Part shown: piece by piece, positions 33,701 through 38,169 of the stretch
Layout of the letters: every line of letters begins with the position of its first letter
Position numbering within the stretch: the stretch's first letter is position 1
NCBI GenBank assembly: GCA_028015205.1
Contig: CM051519.1
Span: 81,055,539 to 81,119,538, forward strand
Source: Mytilisepta virgata
Lineage: Eukaryota; Mollusca; Bivalvia; Mytilida; Mytilidae
Reading direction: 5' to 3'
Length of the DNA: 64,000 bases
Translations under genes and position numbers: made by a program
Notes under the pieces: generated by a model
Seen by the model: only the letters and a program-made list of their open reading frames with translations
Databases searched by the model: none
Told to the model about the DNA's origin: nothing

Positions 33701-35544
33701 GATACCTGGAGATATATAGAATCCTAGGAGATTGATGGTATGTATCAGAGATTACCCACCTCCAGATACCTGGAGATATATAGAATCTGAGAAGGAGATT
33801 GATGGTATGTATCAGAGATTACCCACCTCCAGATACCTGGAGATATATAGAATCTGAGAAGGAGATTGACAGTATGTATCAGAGATTACCCACCTCCAGA
33901 TACCTGGAGATATATAGAATCCTAGGAGATTGATGGTATGTATCAGAGATTACCCACCTCCAGATACCTGGAGATATATAGAATCTGAGAAGGAGATTGA
34001 CAGTATGTATCAGAGATTACCCACCTCCAGATACCTGGAGATATATAGAATCTGAGAAGGAGATTGATGGTATGTATCAGAGATTACCCACCTCCAGATA
34101 CCTGGAGATATATAGAATCTGAGAAGGAGATTGACAGTATGTATCAGAGATTACCCACCTCCAGATACCTGGAGATATATAGAATCTGAGAAGGAGATTG
34201 ACAGTATGTATCAGAGATTACCCACCTCCAGATACCTGGAGATATATAGAATCCTAGGAGATTGATGGTATGTATCAGAGATTACCCACCTCCAGATACC
34301 TGGAGATATATAGAATCTGAGAAGGAGATTGACAGTATGTATCAGAGATTACCCACCTCCAGATACCTGGAGATATATAGAATCTGAGAAGGAGATTGAT
34401 GGTATGTATCAGAGATTACCCACCTCCAGATACCTGGAGATATATAGAATCTGAGAAGGAGATTGACAGTATGTATCAGAGATTACCCACCTCCAGATAC
34501 CTGGAGATATATAGAATCTGAGAAGGAGATTGATGGTATGTATCAGAGATTACCCACCTCCAGATACCTGGAGATATATAGAATCTGAGAAGGAGATTGA
34601 TGGTATGTATCAGAAATTACTGATGGCAGTCATAGCTTAGTCTTAAGATCAGTAAAGGCTATGCATTTTTACCAAGTTTCAGTAAATTTACTTGAAAAAT
34701 TTAATTCATCCCTATTGTGAAGCAGTATGAAATCTTACACAATCAGAGTTGGGTTAGTTGAAACCTGTTTAGTTGTTAAATGCTATACAATTTCAGTTGT
34801 TAGATCGTCTGGTTTGACTCTGTGTACTTATAATACAGTAATATTCTCTTTAGCCAACAATCTGTTTTTTGCCAAAAAACTATATGGTGGTCTTTTTCAA
34901 AATTTGATTGGAAATCCTACTCAATATTTTCATGCTTTTGTAGAACTTTTAATTTTATATTGACAAATTTTGATTGTTTTCTTTCCATTAGTTAGATTTA
35001 TTATTGGATTTTTTTTTCAGTTACAACATCAATGAAGTCTTCAGTGCAAGTGGCAAAAATAAAATCAAAAGCCAAGAAAGCAGAAGAAAGTTTAGTTAAT
35101 GAATCAGATCTCTTAAAAGAAATTCCAAACAAGTCTGCATTAGATGTAGGAATGGACACTGAATCTGTTCAGGAAGCTCGTAGAATGTCTACATCACTGA
35201 CATCAGATCTGAAAAGAGAACAAATCGAGTCGGAAAAATATGAACAATTTCTGAGAAATGCTTTGATGGGTCATGATTTGAACAATACGGACATACCAGA
35301 CATATCACATCTTCCTGCGTGGAGTGTGTTTGAAACACCAAATAGAAAAAGTAGTAGTCATATTTTGACAGAGAGTGTTATTGAACCAATTGTTTCTGAG
35401 GAAATTGATGTACTAAAAAAGACTTTAAGTGAGCCATTGATTACTGATGAAGTTGACAGATTGAAAAAAGAGATTGAGGATAGCAGAAGAGAGAGTGATT
35501 TGTTTGAGAATCAATTAAGACAGTGGTTGGGTAGTCCAGCATGA
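1..35544 (+). CDS. MCM3AP: GANP/MCM3AP orthologue, TREX-2 scaffold (5'-partial, 28 visible exons)
   Basis: Spliced gene; 28 exons sum to 4923 bases (1640 codons plus TGA), with every GT-AG junction phase-compatible. Order, counting residues from the window edge: low-complexity Ser/Pro region (1-88); RRM-like domain (about 105-190); linker; SAC3/GANP domain from about 331 with DMCPEKERY, then [34 protein letters not shown] and [13 protein letters not shown], all close to vertebrate GANP; helical region (702-1000) aligned with the part of GANP that binds centrins and ENY2; GANP C-terminal region to 1640. Family knowledge: GANP organises TREX-2 (with PCID2, ENY2, centrin, DSS1) at nuclear pores for mRNA export, and its C-terminal part was described as the MCM3-acetylating protein MCM3AP. 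Human GANP is about 1980 residues, so roughly the N-terminal FG-rich part is missing here because it lies upstream. No frameshift or premature stop was seen. The last residues contain FENQLRQWL, similar to a motif that lies about 100 residues before the human C-terminus. Confidence 0.97.
826..897 (+). CDS. MCM3AP: MCM3AP visible exon 2
   Basis: 72-base phase 1-1 exon between a TACAG acceptor and a GTAGTT donor. It encodes a lysine-rich stretch including KKMLFGKVV; vertebrate GANP has a similar short basic-FG patch (GTLFGRTIQDVF) before its RRM. Small phase 1-1 exons such as this and the next can be skipped without changing frame. Confidence 0.75.
   Translation: MMKINRKVLQRRCCLVKLSVEMN
1153..1831. 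mobile_element. TAGCTCACC-ended element with ~150-bp repeat core
   Basis: Starts with TTTAGCTCACCTAACCC and ends with GTGAGCGATACAGGCTCC, the paired ends found on four other elements in this window. The core has four diverged units of about 150 bp, each opening with CTTCTTCTAGAGAACCACT-like sequence (about 1249, 1410, 1552, 1707). This is the layout of bivalve non-autonomous elements with satellite cores (pearl or Helitron-like type); class assignment is inferred. Confidence 0.6.
2385..3391. mobile_element. TAGCTCACC-ended element with GTTGCTAGG-type satellite core
   Basis: Left end TTTAGCTCACCTGTCC; right end GGTGAGTGATTCAGGCTC followed by GGGAGCCTC. The core at about 2920-3290 holds three to four units of about 110 bp containing CCTAGCAACCATATATATTT and AGGTCAAGGTCATTGAA. 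The same satellite is seen inverted at 63410-64000. The 132-codon frame at 2913-3311 is a by-product of these units. Confidence 0.6.
3834..3908 (+). CDS. MCM3AP: MCM3AP visible exon 3
   Basis: 75-base phase 1-1 exon after a strong TTTTTTTCAG acceptor, donor GTAAAG. It encodes a hydrophilic segment ending KRKPSKEN. Nothing here is a recognisable domain; the call rests on splice sites, phase and the open frame. The preceding 2.9-kb intron is mostly the two TAGCTCACC elements. Confidence 0.77.
4340..4680. repeat. GTCATGGAAA-rich interspersed repeat
   Basis: Repeated GTCATGGAAA / AAAAGTCATTGAA phrases in both halves, starting after GACCAGGGTTCAAAC. It resembles interspersed repeats common in mollusc DNA. 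No terminal structure could be fixed. The rest of the intron from 3909 to 5165 shows nothing recognisable. Confidence 0.35.
5166..5366 (+). CDS. Orphan short reading frame, possible first exon of an unrelated (transposon?) gene
   Basis: 66-codon frame lying in the MCM3AP intron between exons 3 and 4, in the same strand. It starts [20 protein letters not shown], has Ser/Lys-rich composition and an internal SPKPS duplication. A GTAATG at 5304 after ...IASI could serve as a splice donor. The Lys-rich opening resembles the N-terminal tails of some hAT-type transposon proteins, but no zinc finger or catalytic part is visible. The reading ends 28 bp before an inserted element. It could be a relic, an alternative start exon, or chance. 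Confidence 0.25.
   Translation: MVKRKLDLTNSSSKTTKLSVFGFSSGAIDNSDSQHVSPKPSKIASIGNVAPSSPKPSNAVRLIVFK
5394..6105. mobile_element. CAG-ended non-autonomous DNA element, 6-bp target duplication
   Basis: Perfect 12-bp terminal inverted repeats: CAGTGTTCTCCC at 5394-5405 and GGGAGAACACTG at 6094-6105. It is flanked by the direct repeat AACAAC (5388-5393 and 6106-6111). Length 712 bp, no coding frame. CAG-type ends suggest a hAT-like element; a 6-bp duplication fits the hAT6 subgroup or IS3EU rather than the usual 8 bp. Confidence 0.72.
6740..7440. repeat. Satellite array, about 145-bp units, inside the TTAA element
   Basis: Four diverged units open with GGTTAAGTCCATTTCTCAGC-like sequence at about 6772, 6919, 7062 and 7211, and contain TTGACCTCAATTTCATG. 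The right side ends AAGACATGTAGTGTGTCCAC then TCTTGTT; nearly the same ending occurs at 28590-28622, so this is a separate element family nested in the TTAA element. Confidence 0.65.
7685..8075 (-). repeat. Foldback element with GGCTGATATTTTAC arms
   Basis: A hairpin (about 7685-7790) is formed by GTAAAATATCAGCCGCGAGC and GTCGAGCGGCTGATATTTTAC-type arms. It continues into TAGTCGCCCCTGTAA and three tandem phrases of about 33 bp carrying GTGACGTCGCT. The same sequence in the opposite orientation occurs at 36470-37260, and a half copy at 56430-56490. Confidence 0.6.
8183..8388 (+). CDS. MCM3AP: MCM3AP visible exon 4: first part of RRM-like domain
   Basis: Encodes residues 89-157. After a Ser/Arg-rich lead, [20 protein letters not shown] and [12 protein letters not shown] align with the human GANP segment that opens with beta-1, helix-1 and beta-2 of its RRM-like fold. 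TTVHF is the RNP1-like strand. Donor GTAAGT at 8389; phase enters 1, leaves 0. Family knowledge: this domain is of the MCM3AP RRM subfamily and is thought to help bind RNA. Confidence 0.92.
8389..8475 (+). repeat. 31-bp tandem duplication next to the exon 4 splice donor
   Basis: Directly after GTAAG, the sequence GCTCTTTGTTGTATGGTATG plus TGCACGTTTTT occurs about two and a half times. It begins inside the donor-proximal region of the intron. Confidence 0.65.
9425..9560 (+). CDS. MCM3AP: MCM3AP visible exon 5: second part of RRM-like domain
   Basis: Encodes residues 158-202. [20 protein letters not shown] then EIYW aligns with the helix-2 and last strand of the GANP RRM-like domain (human has AALARKKGKSLHKDMAIFW). 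It continues into a basic [11 protein letters not shown] linker. Acceptor TTCAG, donor GTAAGA. The preceding intron (8476-9424) shows nothing recognisable. Confidence 0.93.
10111..10377 (+). CDS. MCM3AP: MCM3AP visible exon 6: Ser/Thr/Pro-rich linker
   Basis: 267-base phase 1-1 exon (residues 203-291) after a T-run acceptor TTTTTTTTTAAAG. It encodes a polar linker with [12 protein letters not shown] stretches and no recognised domain. Such linkers between the RRM and SAC3 domains vary widely among GANP proteins. Confidence 0.88.
11038..11137. repeat. Short hairpin (MITE-like), 100 bp
   Basis: ATAACGGAT at 11038-11046 pairs with ATCCGTTAT at 11129-11137, and ATGCCCACGTT at 11052-11062 pairs with AACGTGGGCAT at 11120-11130. 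The two stems overlap at the right side, so they are alternative registers. It marks the left border of the nested insertion. Confidence 0.6.
11897..11997. repeat. Foldback hairpin with ~50-bp arms
   Basis: Near-palindrome centred at about 11947. The arms run CATTGTCGGAAACTCACGGC inward, and the matching right arm ends GCCGTGGGTTTCCAACGATG. TTAACC flanks it on both sides (11891-11896 and 12001-12006), consistent with a 6-bp target duplication. GC content is much above the neighbourhood. Confidence 0.7.
12012..14730. repeat. Composite long-unit satellite (~720-bp A unit, ~500-bp C unit)
   Basis: Unit A, starting near CATACCGTATAAAAT, occurs at about 12020-12730 and 12740-13460. A C unit (GTATTTGGACATTCCAAATG ... 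CCGCAGACGCCAGAATAAAC) follows at 13465-13979. Then come an internally deleted A (13980-14250) and a second C (14251-14726). Copies are about 85-95% alike by eye. No coding frame is conserved. Confidence 0.7.
15391..15480 (+). CDS. MCM3AP: MCM3AP visible exon 7
   Basis: Residues 292-321. [16 protein letters not shown] aligns with the helix in human GANP (KYRLLDQRDRIMRQ) just ahead of the SAC3 domain. Acceptor TTTCATTTCAG, donor GTAAGT, phase 1-1. Confidence 0.92.
15668..15720. repeat. (TA)n microsatellite
   Basis: A run of alternating T and A with one ACATG interruption, in the intron after exon 7. Confidence 0.8.
15945..16514. repeat. Inverted-repeat element carrying a 33-nt G tract
   Basis: ATCCTTCATGGGTGAAAATTTT at the left matches, inverted, AAAATTTTTCACTTTCACCC plus ATGATCC at the right (about 16492-16514). 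The interior at 16041-16073 is a run of 33 bases of which all but one are G. No coding frame. Confidence 0.55.
16682..16818 (+). CDS. MCM3AP: MCM3AP visible exon 8: SAC3/GANP signature
   Basis: Residues 322-367. [20 protein letters not shown] is the hallmark opening of the SAC3/GANP domain (human [18 protein letters not shown]). The Cys-Met-Asp-Met-Cys core and the charged tail are all present. Acceptor TTTTATAG is short in pyrimidines; donor GTATGA. Family knowledge: this segment begins the TREX-2 core that contacts PCID2/Thp1. Confidence 0.98.
17507..17566 (+). CDS. MCM3AP: MCM3AP visible exon 9
   Basis: 60-base phase 0-0 exon: [20 protein letters not shown], almost identical to human [18 protein letters not shown]. 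In the preceding intron, 16990-17290 holds a repeat with a CGAAGCGAGCC-like left part and a TTGCTCGCTGCACTCGC right part. Confidence 0.97.
18126..18275 (+). CDS. MCM3AP: MCM3AP visible exon 10
   Basis: 150-base phase 0-0 exon: [20 protein letters not shown] and, after a variable loop, [14 protein letters not shown], matching human WYDFVWNRTRGIRK. This is the helical repeat part of the SAC3 domain. The flanking introns show nothing recognisable. Confidence 0.98.
18981..19252 (+). CDS. MCM3AP: MCM3AP visible exon 11
   Basis: Residues 438-527: [20 protein letters not shown], then [10 protein letters not shown] and [20 protein letters not shown], ending LNEGDILR. Matches human GANP throughout. 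Ends in phase 2 with an Arg codon split AG/A. The next intron (19253-19937) has nothing recognisable. Confidence 0.98.
19938..20087 (+). CDS. MCM3AP: MCM3AP visible exon 12
   Basis: [20 protein letters not shown] then [20 protein letters not shown]. The [14 protein letters not shown] segment is identical to human GANP. Acceptor ATTACAG, donor GTGTGT, phases 2-2. Confidence 0.98.
20200..20760. repeat. Intronic array of ~170-bp units
   Basis: Three units share AACAGGAAGTGACTGCATGA-type sequence (about 20230, 20394, 20560) and CAGACAAAGTATAAAATCAT. The right border is near GCTTTCACCATTGGCG. No coding potential. Confidence 0.6.
20932..20998 (+). CDS. MCM3AP: MCM3AP visible exon 13
   Basis: 67-base exon, [20 protein letters not shown], matching the human YFSQIRKDALRALNFAY segment at the end of the PCI-like part. 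Phases 2-0, donor GTAAGA. Confidence 0.95.
21045..21225 (+). mobile_element. SINE 3' half with CAAA-type tail
   Basis: Contains TTGCCAATTTTCCTACCGAA, GGTCGGTGGTTCTCTGCGGG, TCCGGCTTCCTCCACC and GGCCGCCGTGAAATGGCC, ending in a repeated AAAC tail. I recall this block as a very widespread mollusc SINE body. Diverged copies in the opposite orientation are at 27080-27182 and 31617-31712. Confidence 0.65.
21618..21818 (+). CDS. MCM3AP: MCM3AP visible exon 14: winged-helix end of SAC3 domain
   Basis: 67 codons, phase 0-0. [20 protein letters not shown] then [20 protein letters not shown] and KLVCSIGE. It aligns with human [20 protein letters not shown] and GLTVSDGCVELNRSAF, the winged-helix-like part closing the SAC3 domain. 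Confidence 0.97.
22164..22266 (+). CDS. MCM3AP: MCM3AP visible exon 15
   Basis: [20 protein letters not shown] then NNRFIGNL; human has IVNGGPLPPVPRHTPVCSF and QNKYIGE. Phase 0-1, acceptor TATTTTAAG, donor GTAAGT. Confidence 0.95.
22940..23043 (+). CDS. MCM3AP: MCM3AP visible exon 16: charged linker
   Basis: 35 residues with repeated PEVKQE phrases ([12 protein letters not shown] ... [11 protein letters not shown]). It lies at the point where human GANP has a Pro-rich linker before the helical region. Acceptor AAATAG is weak; phase 1-0. Confidence 0.88.
23060..23290. repeat. Left part of a GGGCATATAGTGTTTCG-type interspersed repeat
   Basis: The phrase AGCAGGGCATATAGTGTTTC followed by GTTTGTCCATCTGT also occurs in related form at 53030-53330 (GGGGCATTATGTTTTTCGG, then GTCCGTC). 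I read it as a solo piece of a dispersed mollusc element. Confidence 0.4.
23437..23594 (+). CDS. MCM3AP: MCM3AP visible exon 17: start of helical CID-like region
   Basis: [20 protein letters not shown] and [19 protein letters not shown]. It aligns with human [20 protein letters not shown] and LGVSNAAMEDLL. Family knowledge: this region of Sac3/GANP is the CID that binds centrin and ENY2/Sus1. Ends phase 2. Confidence 0.94.
23760..24684 (+). repeat. 72-bp minisatellite that ends exactly at the exon 18 acceptor
   Basis: Ten head-to-tail 72-bp units without indels run from 23955 to 24674, preceded by diverged units (23760-23954). Each contains TTTGATTGTAGGTATCAATA and, half a unit later, TTGATTATAGATGTTTATC, so the unit is itself a dimer of about 36 bp. 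The real acceptor is the last TTTGATTGTAG (24674-24684). Because 72 is a multiple of three, the array reads as a 253-codon frame. Confidence 0.9.
24685..24840 (+). CDS. MCM3AP: MCM3AP visible exon 18: helical region
   Basis: Encodes [20 protein letters not shown] and further helix (residues 789-840), aligned with the Lys/Glu-rich helix of human GANP. Its first bases (ATCTTTGTCA) resemble the start of repeat units in the intron. Donor GTTAGT, phase 2-2. Confidence 0.93.
25240..25769 (+). CDS. MCM3AP: MCM3AP visible exon 19: helical region into GANP C-terminal region
   Basis: Largest internal exon (residues 841-1017). [36 protein letters not shown] and [20 protein letters not shown] align with the human segment ending [33 protein letters not shown] stretch and [19 protein letters not shown] then align with human [20 protein letters not shown]. 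Phase 2-1. Confidence 0.96.
26065..26228 (+). CDS. MCM3AP: MCM3AP visible exon 20
   Basis: [20 protein letters not shown], then [14 protein letters not shown]; human has HVFWKLVLVLPDVEEQ and LANWLKVKFMGDEG. Acceptor TTTTTTCTACAG, donor GTTAGT, phase 1-0. Confidence 0.97.
26629..26802 (+). CDS. MCM3AP: MCM3AP visible exon 21
   Basis: [20 protein letters not shown] through CIRLAE, and [19 protein letters not shown]. Human has DLLGASGLMLLLPPKM. This lies in the C-terminal part linked to MCM3 acetylation. Phase 0-0, donor GTATGT. Confidence 0.97.
27080..27182 (-). mobile_element. Diverged SINE copy, antisense to MCM3AP
   Basis: A T-run (27080-27099) followed by GGTGGAGAAAGCTGGAG and AGTCAAACACACC, the reverse complement of the SINE body seen at 21045-21225, much diverged. 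Confidence 0.5.
27318..27563 (+). CDS. MCM3AP: MCM3AP visible exon 22
   Basis: 82 codons, phase 0-0: [20 protein letters not shown] and [15 protein letters not shown]; human has [20 protein letters not shown]. The start was set at 27318 (TACTAG acceptor) because the AG one base pair further on breaks the phase. Confidence 0.96.
27890..28051 (+). CDS. MCM3AP: MCM3AP visible exon 23
   Basis: 54 codons, phase 0-0: [20 protein letters not shown], then [20 protein letters not shown]. Human has VLQAVQWLVSHCP and YVEDGIGHEFSGRFFHDRR. Confidence 0.95.
28340..28625. repeat. Partial array of a ~146-bp satellite element
   Basis: GTTAAGTTTTTGTGTTTTGG plus CCTGTTTTTCGAATACTGTA occurs at 28361 and again at 28507, with TTGACCTCATTTTCATGG between. 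It ends GGCAAGACATTTTTGTGTGT then CCACTCTTGTT, the same right end as the array at 6740-7440. Confidence 0.6.
28767..28896 (+). CDS. MCM3AP: MCM3AP visible exon 24
   Basis: [20 protein letters not shown], then [14 protein letters not shown]; human has [20 protein letters not shown] and EQLCDLSWPVTEF. Phase 0-1, donor GTAAGT. The next intron (28897-29896) shows nothing recognisable. Confidence 0.96.
29897..30095 (+). CDS. MCM3AP: MCM3AP visible exon 25
   Basis: [29 protein letters not shown] and [14 protein letters not shown]; human has LPHLHWNAPEHLAWLKQAV. Phase 1-2, donor GTATGG. Confidence 0.95.
30205..30240. repeat. C-rich tract
   Basis: About 35 bases almost wholly C and T with C runs of up to ten, 110 bp into the intron after exon 25. 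The complementary strand could form a G-quadruplex. Confidence 0.7.
30454..30628 (+). CDS. MCM3AP: MCM3AP visible exon 26
   Basis: [20 protein letters not shown] and [20 protein letters not shown]; human has [20 protein letters not shown]. Phase 2-0, donor GTTTGT. Confidence 0.95.
30745..31616. mobile_element. Element with CTCAACAAAGTTGAGG left end and ~130-bp satellite core
   Basis: Left end GCCTCAACAAAGTTGAGGGG, right end GTGAAACGAGGCGAACTTTG. Five core units open with GGTTAAGTTTTATGTCCGAG-like sequence at about 30931, 31077, 31210, 31321 and 31467, each with GTTCAGTTCTCCGATACCAA. No coding frame. It sits in the intron before exon 27. Confidence 0.6.
31617..31712 (-). mobile_element. Diverged SINE copy, antisense to MCM3AP
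   Basis: GGTTGAGAAAGCCAGAGAGG, CAACCAACCTGCGGCAG, and GCAATCCTTGTCACTGAAGA then TTGGAGTCAAATACAC: the reverse complement of the SINE body at 21045-21225. Confidence 0.6.
32421..32650 (+). mobile_element. tRNA-derived SINE
   Basis: The head is tRNA-like: TGTGGTCTTGTGGTAGTGTG (A box) and GGTTTGATC (B box, 32473-32481), about 25 bp apart. The body follows with GCTGCTTCTCCGCAAAGCAC, AGAGCAAAGACTGGTTGGCT and AATGTGTCCTGGCAG. No acceptor-stem pairing is evident, so it is a SINE rather than a tRNA gene. A second copy is at 59913-60120. Confidence 0.75.
32916..33012 (+). CDS. MCM3AP: MCM3AP visible exon 27 (its 3' end is the founder of the satellite)
   Basis: 32 codons: [20 protein letters not shown] then [12 protein letters not shown]. 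Human has [20 protein letters not shown] EQ. Phase 0-1, donor GTAAGT at 33013. The last 55 exon bases and the first 12 intron bases match the 67-bp repeat unit that follows. Confidence 0.94.
33013..34617 (+). repeat. 67/64-bp minisatellite: 24 copies of the exon 27 end with its splice donor
   Basis: From 33025, 24 head-to-tail units of 67 bp (64 bp where GAGAAGGAG is shortened) copy 32958-33024. Each ends in a donor-like site: 15 have GATG|GTATGT, one (about 33209) keeps GATG|GTAAGT, and eight read GACAGTATGT. Copies differ at few sites (for example CTGCAG in the exon, CTGGAG in the repeats). It fills most of the final intron. Confidence 0.95.
35021..35544 (+). CDS. MCM3AP: MCM3AP visible exon 28: C-terminus and stop
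   Basis: 174 codons and TGA. After a Lys-rich lead, [31 protein letters not shown] and [11 protein letters not shown] align with human KRFEDQLQQWL, LTSLPLYLP and HTIEPVMK. A charged coiled coil follows and the protein ends [14 protein letters not shown]. The acceptor TTTTTTTTCAG is strong. Human GANP differs in the last 100 residues. Confidence 0.95.
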
Positions 35545-35700
35545 TCTAAATATTGACCCTTATATAACAAGGGAATTTGAAGATAATTTATTTTCAAATG
35601 TCCTAAGGAATCATAAAACTGCAATAATTGGTGCAAATTGTATATGATTATCAGTATTGTGTAATGTTAGAAATCATGATTCCGAATAAAATAGAAAACC
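35545..35700 (+). other. MCM3AP: MCM3AP 3' UTR with candidate poly(A) signal
   Basis: AT-rich sequence after the stop; AATAAA at 35685-35690 is the first canonical poly(A) signal. The true cleavage site is not visible. Confidence 0.55.
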
Positions 35701-35904
35701 GCAGCATACAGAGATGCTAATACAATGTTAAACTTTCATAAATGATAAGAAGGTATGTGATGAATAACTATATACACATGACTAAAAGCCTTTGTATGAA
35801 TAAGATGAATAACAGCCAGAAAATAGCTGTTCCTTTGTTCGAATTTTAACATGTGCATGTAGAGATTTTCTGTAGAGACTTAATCCACACAATGATATAC
35901 TTTG

Positions 35905-36420
35905 TTAGCTCACATGGCCTAAAAGTCCAGGCCATGTGAGCTTTTGCCATCACTTTGTTCATATTTTCATCTTCTCTGAAACCACCAGTCCAAATTGAAC
36001 CAAACAGGAATGTCAATTGGATGGTTTTGTACAAAATGTATGTTTTTTGTGCCGATTGGATATTCAACATTGCTACCAGGGGCAGATAATTCATTCTGAT
36101 TGGACTTTATCTTTAAAGCTCTTCTTGTCAGAAACTACTGAGCCAATTTAATTGATTTGTTGCGTGAATGATCATTGGATGAACCTCTACAAAACATTTG
36201 TTTTTTGTGTCGATTTGAAAATTAAAGATGGCAGCAACAGCCAGACTTAATTTAACATTGGAGCCTACGGGAAATTTTATACAAAGGTCTTCTCGTCAGA
36301 AACTACCAAGCCAGAGCCAAACATAGTTTAACATATGACCTTATTGGAAAGTTCAATGAAAGATCATCTTGTTTGAAACCAGTGAACAATTTGGCAAAAC
36401 CAGTTAGCCAATTGGACCTT
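35905..36420. mobile_element. TAGCTCACA-ended element with satellite core
   Basis: TTAGCTCACATGGCCTAAAA and GGCCATGTGAGCTTTTGCC form a small inverted repeat at the left end. Core units with CTTCTCTGAAACCACCAGTC-like starts follow at about 35971, 36123 and 36285. No clear right end was found. Confidence 0.55.
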
Positions 36421-36454
36421 GATAGTACTGTTCCAGATATCGCTTATGATTATC

Positions 36455-37260
36455 AGATTTTTATATTCAAAATTTATCGTACTTCCCTGCGTCTATATAA
36501 CCCTGCTCAGCCGCTCTGTAATCTCTGTATTAAGGCTTTGTGACGTATTAGGAGACATTATCCGCGGTGTCACAATACGAGAGCAGGACTAATTAGCGAC
36601 GTCACAATGTGAGAGCAGACGTTATCATATTTCCCCATGCCTATATCGACCTGCTGAGGCCTTCACAGTTTCCCATATTTCGGCACTGTGACGTCGTAAA
36701 GAGTTGACCCGACCCTAATATGAGCTGACCCGAATATATCAGCAACGTCATAATGTTTGACCCAATGTTGACCTGAATATATCAGGAAAACATCCGGTTA
36801 TAGGCAGATGGCCATTGAAAAGTAAGAAATTCCTTTAAGATTGCTAGTTAACAATATGATAAATTTATCATCAAGTTTTCTTCAAACAAAAATGTAAAAT
36901 ATAAGCCGCTCGACACAATAAGAAGCTCACTCGCCGAAAAAGCTTCACGTTGTGTCTCGCGGCTGATATTTTACGATATACGTTTGCAGAAAACCTGATA
37001 ATATGTACTTATCAAGCTTACCTCCAGGAGGACAAAAGTGTAAAAAATGTCTTACAGGGGCGACTAAAAGGTACAGAATTTGTACGATAAACAGATTATC
37101 GGCTTTTCTGCGTAAATATATTATAAAATATCAGTCGCTCACCACAAAATGAATCTTTTAGGCTCGTTCGCTGCGCTCACTCTCCAAAAATCTTCATATT
37201 GTGGCTCTCGGCTGATATTTTACGATATCAATGTGCAGAAAACCCGATAATCTATATGTA
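36455..37260 (+). repeat. Multi-hairpin foldback element with GGCTGATATTTTAC arms
   Basis: Contains, in the opposite orientation, the sequence of 7685-8075 (CTTCCCTGCGTCTATATAAC, GTGACGTATTAGGAGACATT). Hairpins lie at about 36895-36980 and 37125-37225, with AGCCGCTCGACACAA paired to TTGTGTCTCGCGGCT. No coding frame. Confidence 0.65.
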
Positions 37261-37654
37261 CTACAACATCAATAGATCTGATAGCTAAAATCTCTGAAAT
37301 GAAAATTCTTGTTTCTTATGATAATCATCAAATTCTTATTTCTCAATAGGCAACCTCTGTAACTAAAATACCAAATAACCTGAAAGTTAACTTCGAGGAT
37401 AAATGCAAGGATGTATATAAAAAAAAATCACCCTTGACTTACGATTTAAATATGTGGATAGTCACTATCACTAAGTGATAGAATTCGTAGTTTATAATAA
37501 CTTATAAATCTATGATCTGTAAACATAGTTTTTTCCAAGCTTGGATTCCTGAATTATCTAATTGTTCTGCAGAATCAAGTTTTTTGTTATAAACTGTTAT
37601 GATGGGATTGTCTGAGAGATTCCAAGGTTCTCATTTCACCCCTGTCATATTTAT

Positions 37655-38165
37655 CTAATATTTTCTAAAGAATGATGTATGATAGATAGTCCAAAGGAGT
37701 AAATTTTCAGAAGCAACAGTATGCAAATTCTGAATACTTCCAGTGGCCTTTAAGTATGTATAATTCATAACCTTATTAAAACAAATAGTGTCCACAATGC
37801 ATGCATGCATGTTTGGTACAATATGATAAAATAAAACAAAGTCCCATAACTTTTGAAAAAATATATCATAACCAAAATGGTGGTATAGTGTGATCATCTT
37901 CATATCATAGGTAACAATCCTGCAAAATATAATTGATGTCTGCCAAGTAGTTTCAGAAAAGTTGTGTCCACAAGGTATTCAGGTGATGTAATGACAAAAA
38001 AAAAAACAACAAAGTCCCATAACTCCTGTAAAAACCGCTGAATAAAAATGATGGTATAGTAAATGTTATTGAATGTGATCAACGTCATACCATAGGTAAC
38101 ATTCTTTCAAAATATAAACCAAATCTGCCAAGTAGTTTCAGAGGAGTTTCGTCCACAATGTATCC
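37655..38165. repeat. Satellite array (TGCCAAGTAGTTTCAGA units), left part
   Basis: Units of about 170 bp contain CATAGGTAACAATCCTGCAA, TCTGCCAAGTAGTTTCAGA, TGTCCACAA and AAAGTCCCATAACT. The same satellite resumes at 38715-38880, so the two parts were one array before an insertion at 38170-38690. Confidence 0.65.
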
Positions 38166-38169
38166 ATAT

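Noticed and set aside
32958..34617. CRISPR-like regular repeats
   Set aside because: Units are directly adjacent with no unique spacers and derive from an exon end; the genome is animal.
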